Shown here: positions 57,015 to 64,000 of the stretch, piece after piece
Layout of the letters: each line of letters begins with the position of its first letter
Numbering within the stretch: the stretch's first letter is position 1
Assembly: GCA_039881045.1 (NCBI GenBank)
Contig: JAYWVB010000002.1
Span: forward strand, 868,001 to 932,000
Length of the DNA: 64,000 bases
Reading direction: 5' to 3'
DNA from: Chaetomium olivaceum
Lineage: Eukaryota > Ascomycota > Sordariomycetes > Sordariales > Chaetomiaceae
Notes under the pieces: generated by a model
Databases searched by the model: none
The model's input: the letters and a program-made list of their open reading frames with translations, nothing else
Told to the model about the DNA's origin: nothing
Made by a program: the position numbers and the translations under genes

Positions 57015-59227
57015 ATGGCGCCGTCACTGTCGAAGCCGGTATTGAGCGGCGTCGCGGCGCACGCCCGCACCGCCCGCAGCATCATCCTCCAACTGATAAC
57101 CATGTACATGCGCAATCGCACGCGCATCTCCCGCATCGTCTACATCACGCTGTTCCTGACCCTCCTCCACCGAATTCGCAGCGCCATAACCGACCACAGA
57201 GGGGCCTCAGCCCGCGATGCCGAAAAGCGCGCCGAGAAAGCCCGCACCACATCAATATCCGAGGTGGACGGTGAGGGTAAGAGGAAAAGACCCGAGCTTA
57301 ACCGCGAGTTCTTTCGCTCGCTGATGAAGCTGCTCCGAATCGTCATACCCGGGTGGCGGACAAAAGAGGTACAATACCTCATCAGTCACAGCATCTTTCT
57401 GATCCTACGGACGGTAATCAGTCTGAAGGTGGCGGCCATGGATGGCGCCATTGTGAAAGCCTTGATCAAGGGGAATGGGCGCGAGTTTATGAAGCGCATT
57501 ATGTGGTGGATGCTGATCGCTGTGCCGGCGACCTTCACCAACTCGATGTTGGCGTACCACCAGTCAGAGCTCTCCCTGCGGTACCGGACGCGGTTGACCG
57601 AGTATATTCACGACAAATACCTATCAAACCTGACATTCTACGGAATCTCAGCCCTCGACGACAGGGTCAAAAACGCCGACCAGCTAATTGCCGTAGATGT
57701 AACCAAGTTCTCCAACAACTTGGCGGAACTCTACAGCAATCTTGCGAAACCGATTCTTGATATGGTGAGACCCCCTAACTACCCACCTAGATATTTTTGA
57801 TATCACTGGCTAATTCAAGAATAGACCATTTACACGATTTCACTCTCTCGGAGTGTCGGCGGAGAAGGGGTCGTCTTCGGGATGCTTCTCGTCCAGCTCT
57901 CGGCGTTTATGATGCGAGCACTGACACCACCGTTTGGCAAATACGTGGCCGATGAGGCTAGGCTAGAGGGTGACTTCCGCTTCCAGCACTCGAGGCTGAT
58001 AGCCCACAGCGAGGAGGTTGCCCTATACGCTGGCCACGCTGCCGAAAAGGATACCCTCGACAAAGGTTACTTCACGCTGATCAAGCACATCAACTATTTG
58101 TTGCGGAAACGCTTGTACCACGGCTTCATGGAGGACTATGTCGTCAAGTATATCTGGGGCGCTCTGGGCTTGATGCTTTGCGGTGTCCCCGTATTCGTCA
58201 AGCTGCCCGGCCAGGTCGTCTCCAACATGGGTGACCGGACAGAGAGCTTCGTGACCAACCGGCGGATGCTCCTCGGGGCCTCGGACGCTTTCGGCCGCCT
58301 CATGTTCTCGTACAAAGAAGTCATGGAACTCGCCGGCTACACCTCGCGCGTCTCCTCACTCCTCGATGTGATGGACGACGTGCAAGCAGGCAACTTCTCC
58401 AAGAACCTTGTCTCGAGCTCCGACACAGAAGCCAACGCTGCCGTGCTCAAGGGCCGCGGGAAGGTCATCGCCAGCAAAGACATCAAATTCACCGACGTGC
58501 CCATCATCTCCCCCAACGGCGACGTGCTCGTACCGGCCCTATCCTTCTCTCTTCAGCAGGGCGATCACCTCCTGGTCGTCGGCCCCAACGGCTGTGGCAA
58601 GTCCTCGCTCTTCCGCATTCTCGGCGGCCTGTGGCCAGTCTACGGCGGAACCGTCCACAAGCCGCCCTTCCACGAAATCTTCTACATCCCACAACGACCC
58701 TACCTCTCAAGCGGCACGCTCCGCCAACAGTTCATCTACCCGACGGCCCGAGCACCATGGTCAACAAGGGCGTCACCGACGACGACCTGCACGCCATCCT
58801 CCGGACCCTCTCGCTCGAACACCTGCTCGAGGTCTACCCCGGCGGCTGGGACGCCGAGGCCGAGTGGAAGGACGTGCTCTCGGGGGGTCTGCAGCAGCGC
58901 GTGGCCATGGCCCGCCTCTTCTACCACCGCCCGCGCTACGCCATCCTCGACGAGTGTACGAGCAGCGTGACGCTCGATACGGAAAAGGTCATGTACGACA
59001 CCGCCAAGGAGCTGGGCATCACCCTCATGACCGTCAGCCACCGCCGCAGCCTGTGGAAGTACCACACCCACATCCTCCAGTTCGATGGACAGGGGCACTA
59101 CGTGTTTAGTAGGCTGGACCCGGAGAAGCGCTTGGCGCTCGAGGACGAGAAAGAGGAGCTTGAGGTGCTGCTCAGGGGCGTGCCGGAGATTGAGAGAAGG
59201 GTGAAGGAGCTGACGGGCGGGGAGTAG
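57015..59227 (+). CDS. pxa2: Peroxisomal ABC half-transporter, ABCD/Pxa2 type (apparent frameshift)
   Basis: ABCD half-transporters pair (Pxa1-Pxa2 in yeast) to import long-chain acyl-CoA into peroxisomes for beta-oxidation. Exon 1 (57015-57764) and exon 2 (from 57825) flank an intron with donor GTGAGA and acceptor ATAG. The membrane domain shows the ABCD features RTVISLKVAAMDGAIVKALI and LRYRTRLTEYIHDKYLSN, with AHSEEVALYAGHAAEK (EAA-like). The nucleotide domain has Walker A (GPNGCGKSSLFRILGGLWP) and IPQRPYLSSGTLRQQFIYP, where the printed frame derails. The next frame continues DGPSTMVNKGVTDDDLHAIL, the signature LSGGLQQRVAMARLFYHRPR and Walker B AILDECTSSV, to 59227. One more C in the run at 58739-58741 joins them, giving about 717 residues. 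Pxa2 rather than Pxa1 is judged from length and is less certain. Confidence 0.9.
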
Positions 59228-60325
59228 GCGTCCTGGCTGCGGGCTGGGGGAGATGGGGATGGGGATGGGGATGGGGACGGTGATGAGTGGGATTTGGGGT
59301 TGGATGGTCAGTAGGTGGTGGTGGTGGACTTGGGCTTTTTTGACGAACCCGGCCGAGTTGACTAAGGAAGAGGCGATATTCCCAGCTCCAACTCGGCGAG
59401 TTGTGAAGGGTGGGGGCGCCGGTCACGATAAAGGGAATGTCATGTTTGCATCCAAGGGAGACAGCGTAAATGGCCTTGATGGTGCGGTGCGTGTGTATAT
59501 ACCTAGGGGGTCGTTTGCGTTTTTAGGGTACGATAGCGTGGGAACGCATGAAGTATGGAAGGCGTGTCTGGGTGGCATGGAGGCGGTGTGTAGTGTATCA
59601 CTAACCCTTGGAGTGGTGCAACACTTCTTCTGGTGGGAAGGCCCTGATAGAGAAGAAAGCCGTTTGTTGATGTTGTAGTAACGGAAAGCATTCGAACTAT
59701 ATAACCTACGGGATATTAAGGATGAGTCTCCCTAAATAAACTTGTGATATGGTACGAGAATACCCCAGTGGTGACGAACGTGATCCTACAGCCCAGCCTA
59801 TATTCCGGTCATGGTATAGGCGCCCCCTTTTGTGCCGCGTCAGTTAAAGTCAGACCCGCGGTAGGACAAAATGAGATGTGCTTTAACCCGGTTTCCTTGG
59901 CTTTGTAATATCCGGACTGGTCGCAACCAGGTTTCAACCACGCCTGGCGCTTGCTGTAACCGATAATGGTTTTGTGCTACTGACTGGGCGGCAACACCCA
60001 GGGCGTCGTTCTAACTAGCTCCACGAAGTACACTCACAAACACACATTTAATGACCAAGAACATAGCAGGCAGGCATCATGTCACCCCAATGGAACACAC
60101 AAGCTAAAAGATACGCTGAAATTTCACGAGAATATGATGAGATTGTACAAGAAACGAAGACGCAACCATGAGGGCGAGGTCATCAAAAGGAATCTGTGCT
60201 CAAACAGTTCCCCCTCCCCCTTTTCTTCCTTCTCTAGCGTAACAAATAAACAACCCGAACCTAAAGACCTTCCTAACCTAATAATCTAACCCCAACCCAG
60301 TCCATTCCACCCCCTTACAGCAGCT
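59228..60325. other. Convergent intergenic between pxa2 and the Ser/Thr-rich protein gene
   Basis: About 1.1 kb holding two 3' ends. It starts with a GGGGAT microsatellite (about 59252-59278). The open frame at 59253-59678 lies over it and has no recognisable product. Confidence 0.45.
59252..59278 (+). repeat. GATGGG-type microsatellite
   Basis: Four consecutive near-perfect GATGGG units just after the pxa2 stop codon. Confidence 0.8.
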
Positions 60326-61963
60326 TTACAACCCCGACGGCGCCACACTGGGCGTCGCCGTTGCCGTCGCCTCGGCCGCATCCGATGCCGTCGCCGTCAC
60401 GGTGACGACCTCGTCGGCCGGGCAGTCGCTCTCCTCGGCATCGCCAGAGCCCTCACCGGCGTTGTTCCCCTCGCCAGCCCCCGCGCCAGGCGCGGTGGTG
60501 GTCTCGCCAGGCGCGGCCGACACGGTAGCGGTAGCCGACGCGGTGGCTTCGGCACCGGCGGCGCTGGAGGTCGAGGTCGAGGTCACGGTCACGACCTCGT
60601 CGGCCGGGCAGTCGGACTCCTCGGCCTCGTTGTTGTCGTCATCGTCGACGATGCCGGCGCCGGACTCGCCGCTGCCGGGGGAGGCGGCCGAGGTGGTGGT
60701 GGCGGCGGGAGCGGCGTTGGTCTTGGTCTTGGTCTTGGTCTTGTCGGCGCCGTTTCCGTTGCCGTTGCCGTTGCCGTTGTTACCGCCTTCGGCGGCGGTC
60801 GGGGCGGGCACGGCGGTGGAGGCAGCCGCGCAGTCGGCGACGGTGACGAAGACGGTGGAGGCCGGGGCCGCGGCGGTGACCGTCACGGCTTCCTTGGTCA
60901 CGGTGACGGTCTTCTCGGCGGGCGCGGCCGCGTCGCAGTTGCAGCTGTCGCTGTTACCGTTGCCGTTTCCGTTGCCCTTGCCGTTGCCACTGCCGCTGCC
61001 GGGGCTGAGGCCGACGGTGGTGGTCGCGGGCTTCTTGACGGTCACGGTGCGGGTGCCGGTCGAGGTGATGGTCTCGGTGGTGGTGGTGTCCTTCTCGCCG
61101 CCGGCGGGGGGAGTCACGGCCGGGGGGTTGGGGCCCTCCTGGGTGGCGGTGACGGTGACGGTGCTGCCGGTGATGAGGCCCTTGGAGGCTTCGTCCATGA
61201 CGCTAGAGGAGATGGAGGGAACCTCGCTGACGGGGCAGACAGTCTCGGTCAGGACGATGGTATCAGTCACGGTGGCGGTGCTGAGGGCCTCGCTGGGGAA
61301 GTTAGAGAAGTCCTCGGTCCTTGTCGGGCAGTCGATGACCTCGGGAAGGCACGAGGTGATAGTGCGGATCGAGGTGGTTGAAAGCGTGAGGGTGGTGACA
61401 GCGGCCGGGTCGGTCACAACGGGCTCGGTCACAGCAGGGCCGGTCACGGTGGGAGTCACGCCCGCCTCGGCCGAAGTAGTCGTGGCAGACTCGGTCAAGG
61501 TGCTGCCGGTGATGAGGCCCTTGGAGGCTTCATCCAGAACACTGGACGAGATAGAGGGCACGGCGGTCACAGGGCAGACCGTCTCGGTGAGGATGACGGT
61601 GTCAGTGACGGTAGCAGTGGTGAGAGACTCGCTGGGGAGGTTGGCAATGTCCTCCGTCTTTGCCGGGCAGTCGGTGACGACAGGGAGACACGAGGTGATG
61701 GTGCGGATCGAAGTGGTCGACACAGTCAGGGTGGTGACCGCACCAGCAGTGCCGTTGGTCGGGAGAGGAGCGGCAGTAGTGACACCAGTACCCAAGGGAA
61801 CAGTGACAGTGTCAGAGACCTCGGCAGCATCCTCGCCAGGAGAGACGATGATGCCGGCAGTCCCGTTGTTGTGCCTCCCAAGACGCATGTAACGGGGGTG
61901 CCTCTTGGAGTAGGCAGAGGTGAGGGTGGCGAAGAGGCCGAGGGTAATATAGGCGGCCTTCAT
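60326..61963 (-). CDS. Secreted Ser/Thr/Ala-rich mucin-like protein with an internal duplication
   Basis: A single exon of 545 residues starting at 61963 with a signal peptide (MKAAYITLGLFATLTSAYSK, followed by KR-H). Thr, Ser, Val and Ala dominate, with TVTVT-type runs expected to be heavily O-glycosylated, so it is probably a cell-wall or surface protein. Two 82-residue copies (residues 76-157 and 189-270; 61493-61738 and 61154-61399) share TLTxSTTSIRTITSCLP, a second Cys (DCP), TVTDT..LTETVCP and DEASKGLITGST. A shorter motif, EESDCPADEVVTVT, occurs twice near the C-terminus, and (GN)n and (TK)n runs lie between. There is no clear hydrophobic GPI-attachment tail. The frame continues upstream to 62176, but the signal peptide fixes the start. 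Role unknown; adhesion or wall structure is inference. Confidence 0.85.
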   Translation of the reverse strand: MKAAYITLGLFATLTSAYSKRHPRYMRLGRHNNGTAGIIVSPGEDAAEVSDTVTVPLGTGVTTAAPLPTNGTAGAVTTLTVSTTSIRTITSCLPVVTDCPAKTEDIANLPSESLTTATVTDTVILTETVCPVTAVPSISSSVLDEASKGLITGSTLTESATTTSAEAGVTPTVTGPAVTEPVVTDPAAVTTLTLSTTSIRTITSCLPEVIDCPTRTEDFSNFPSEALSTATVTDTIVLTETVCPVSEVPSISSSVMDEASKGLITGSTVTVTATQEGPNPPAVTPPAGGEKDTTTTETITSTGTRTVTVKKPATTTVGLSPGSGSGNGKGNGNGNGNSDSCNCDAAAPAEKTVTVTKEAVTVTAAAPASTVFVTVADCAAASTAVPAPTAAEGGNNGNGNGNGNGADKTKTKTKTNAAPAATTTSAASPGSGESGAGIVDDDDNNEAEESDCPADEVVTVTSTSTSSAAGAEATASATATVSAAPGETTTAPGAGAGEGNNAGEGSGDAEESDCPADEVVTVTATASDAAEATATATPSVAPSGL

Positions 61964-64000
61964 CTTGATGGTGCTGAGTCTCGTTCCGTGGTGTGTTGGT
62001 GTTGTTTTGGTGTGTGTATATCGATGAGCGCCAGGCCAAGTGAGTGAGTGTAATCCAAGAGTGAAAAGAGCGAGGGTCAACTTCGCAAGGGGCGGGCAAA
62101 CACAGTTGCTCGCGTTGAAAGAGAACGTAGATACAGTGAGAAGCTGGGAAGCGAAAGTTGACGAGCCAGCAAGCAAAAGGAATGATGCTTGGACTAATGA
62201 AAGAAAGACAGCACTGATGCCAAGATGAACGGAAGAAGTCGTGAGGAAAGAAGGGGGAGGAAGACGAGACAGTCCTCGAACCTAGGCGTCCTCACGGCGC
62301 TTTATGAGCGTAGCATTCCGACTCCGTGGCGTCCAGAGCATTCGATGGTCGGAGTGGGATCCATAGCATGTCCACAGAGTGACAGGGAGCATGGAAGGAG
62401 AAGCAGGGGCATAGCCGCCTGGGCGCCCCCATGTTGCCCCATTGCATCACTCACATCCAGCTGGGTGTCACGGCCTGCGGCCCTTAATCAACGGGATCCT
62501 CAACAGGGGGGGGGGGGGAAGCGTAAACATCGGGACCACGTTGACGGCGGTGGGCTGTGTGGCTGTCTGCAAGGCTCACGGAGCACGGAGAAACAGACGG
62601 CGGCTCTGAGGGTAATCCAGGAGTGGTTCTTCGGTGGGAACAAGGGGTTGCCCAGCCCTGTCAGGGGGGACAGATGCAGGAACGATGAATCTGAGACGGC
62701 TGTCTAGCCAATCGCTGACCTGGGCGGCACACGAATCCGGTAAAGGGGCCGTTGAGGGGCCAGCACTCCGCCAGTGAGGGGGGCATGCCAGGGACGACTG
62801 GGAACTTCAACAACCCAGACACTCACGAGCCCAGAGGTCGGCCAGAACTTTTCCCTGGTAATATTCCTTCCTCCCGCATGGTTGTGAACCGAGCTCGCAA
62901 AGAAAGTGGAAATTCGGCTGAGACAGACAGAGAAGTGCAGTTCGTACAGTACTGTCTGTACTGGAATGTTTTGGCAGCTTGTTTGCATAGGTGGTAGACA
63001 AAATTCGAGAGCTGGGCGCATAACTACACTGACAGATCGATCAACGATCCCCATGCCTAACGATCCGCATGTTTCCTCAATGATGGACGCTGTGATCCAC
63101 GGCGTGCCGGGATGCAGAAAATCGTTCGGTCCCTGGAAACCAAGAGCCCAGCTCGAGCCCGGTTGGGCTGTGCCGACTGATAAGTTAAGCTTTTGCTCTT
63201 ATGCCGAAACTCGGCTGTGTTTTCATGCGCAACAACCAAGTGCGGTTTTTGTTTCGTTGTTCGTGCGAGGGATAAGTGAGATGCGACGTCGGCATTGGGG
63301 GAGCATGCGCCGGACAGACGAATGAATCAACACCATCATTTAACATGACAGCCAGTGCACGTATGGCGGTGCGGCGGTGCACACACCGTAGGCATGTTAA
63401 GATAAATCGTCAGTCCGAACTATCGCCAACGAGTCAATATACCTGGCTCGGTCTCGGGTGTTCGGGGCTTGGTAAAGGGTTATATCCACCGTGGGAAAGT
63501 CCCCATGATCAATCGATTCCCCATGAAAATATCGTGTGTTCTGGAAAATTATCAGGGATAATGTGGAAATGGGAGAGTTTCACCTTTTGCAACCCCGCTT
63601 CAATCTGAAATCGTACCCTGCCGTCGGGTCTGACGGTGATTGGTCTGCCTTCCTGGTGAATTCGACGCGAAGACCCACAAACTGCGCGGTCGTCAATGCG
63701 AAACTGCCAAAGCCCGGAACTTCGGCGGAAACCATTGCTCGGCAGTGCCAGGGGAAGAGTCTTGGACTCTTGGTCGAGGCTTTTCGCATGGACAAACAGG
63801 TTCTCGAATCTGGGTAGTTATGAATATTGGTGTTTGGAAGATCTGCTCATCATTTGAGCACCAGGCAGTGCACAAGGGCATGCAAAGCAAACCTATTTTT
63901 GGCATCTTATGAGGAGAAACTGACAGGTAGTGTATTTTGTAGTCTAGTTAGTGATCCGATGGTTCCGTTTCCAGCCCATCTTTGGTGTTGAAAGGCCTGT
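61964..64000. other. Promoter of the Ser/Thr-rich gene and right-end intergenic sequence
   Basis: About 2 kb to the window edge with no recognised gene. It includes a run of thirteen G at 62506-62518. Short frames on both strands overlap and do not resemble known proteins. A gene could begin just beyond the right edge. Confidence 0.4.
62506..62518 (+). repeat. Homopolymer run of 13 G
   Basis: Thirteen consecutive G on the plus strand in the intergenic region; prone to length error and polymorphism. Confidence 0.9.

Noticed and set aside
3616..58741. Programmed ribosomal frameshifting as the cause of the frame breaks
   Set aside because: Twelve events in unrelated housekeeping genes, without shared slippery site or downstream structure, and in both directions; indel error is far simpler.
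57882..58970. A separate truncated ABC transporter ending at 58970
   Set aside because: The stop comes from the frame break at 58739-58741; the ABC signature and Walker B continue in the next frame.
5786..59227. A functional cluster for translation and tRNA maturation
   Set aside because: rps6, dph1, zpr1, sen54 and the Rpr2-type gene are scattered among unrelated genes with no shared promoter layout; chance is sufficient.
60402..61892. A 496-codon open frame antisense to the Ser/Thr-rich protein gene
   Set aside because: It arises because the sense codons (GTC, ACC, GCC types) read as Val, Ala and Ser in reverse; the sense frame has a signal peptide and a protein-level duplication.

Overview
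The window is nuclear DNA of a filamentous ascomycete, most likely a Sordariomycete and plausibly in or near the Chaetomiaceae/Sordariales. The evidence is GC-rich coding sequence, many short introns (about 50-140 nt) with GTAAGT/GTATGT-type donors, genes on both strands with 0.3-2 kb spacers, and proteins that read as filamentous-fungal orthologues. The lineage is an inference. I saw no bacterial operon, CRISPR array, rRNA or convincing tRNA gene.

Layout, left to right. 1-3887 (-): 5' part of the HECT ubiquitin ligase Tom1, running off the left edge. 5786-6896 (-): ribosomal protein eS6, with a 7-nt exon. 7480-8878 (+): Dph1 of diphthamide synthesis. 9106-9620 (-): Ctf8 of the alternative clamp loader. 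10385-11702 (-): secreted aldose 1-epimerase. 13265-15121 (-): V-ATPase subunit B. 15787-17386 (+): spliceosomal cyclophilin Cwc27. 18843-21206 (+): heat shock factor. 22139-22744 (-): PPIL3-type cyclophilin. 23367-25258: a complete Fot1/pogo DNA transposon with 58-bp perfect inverted repeats. 26720-28135 (+): arrestin-like protein. 30327-31911 (+): tRNA-splicing endonuclease subunit Sen54. 34507-37784 (+): orphan protein with two copies of an unrecognised module. 39259-40710 (-): Zpr1. 40983-41599 (-): RNase P Rpr2-family subunit. 41877-42608 (-): DUF866 protein. 43273-45654 (+): large, probably mitochondrial helical protein. 47443-51306 (+): SPX-ankyrin-GDPD phosphodiesterase Gde1. 52739-54065 (+): WW-domain, Gly/Tyr-rich protein. 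54117-55016 (+): weak ORF with four 18-residue repeats. 55370-56308 (-): membrane protein. 57015-59227 (+): peroxisomal ABC half-transporter of the Pxa2 type. 60326-61963 (-): Ser/Thr-rich secreted protein. The last 2 kb show no gene.

The genes are mostly unlinked housekeeping functions. Several concern translation (eS6, Dph1, Zpr1) and tRNA maturation (Sen54, Rpr2-type), but I see no shared control signal.

The most important reading note is that eleven genes, including essential ones, show an abrupt one-base (in one case possibly two-base) frame change, most of them at or beside a short homopolymer: Tom1, Ctf8, Cwc27, the transposase, the arrestin, Sen54, the orphan (twice), DUF866, Rpr2, the membrane protein and Pxa2. 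Homology or family-typical sequence continues in the neighbouring frame each time. I read these as sequence or assembly indels, not as pseudogenes; coordinates given for those genes span the repaired locus. The best candidates for new biology are the duplicated module in the orphan at 34507-37784, the 18-residue repeats near 54.6 kb, and the intact transposon sitting upstream of a cyclophilin gene.
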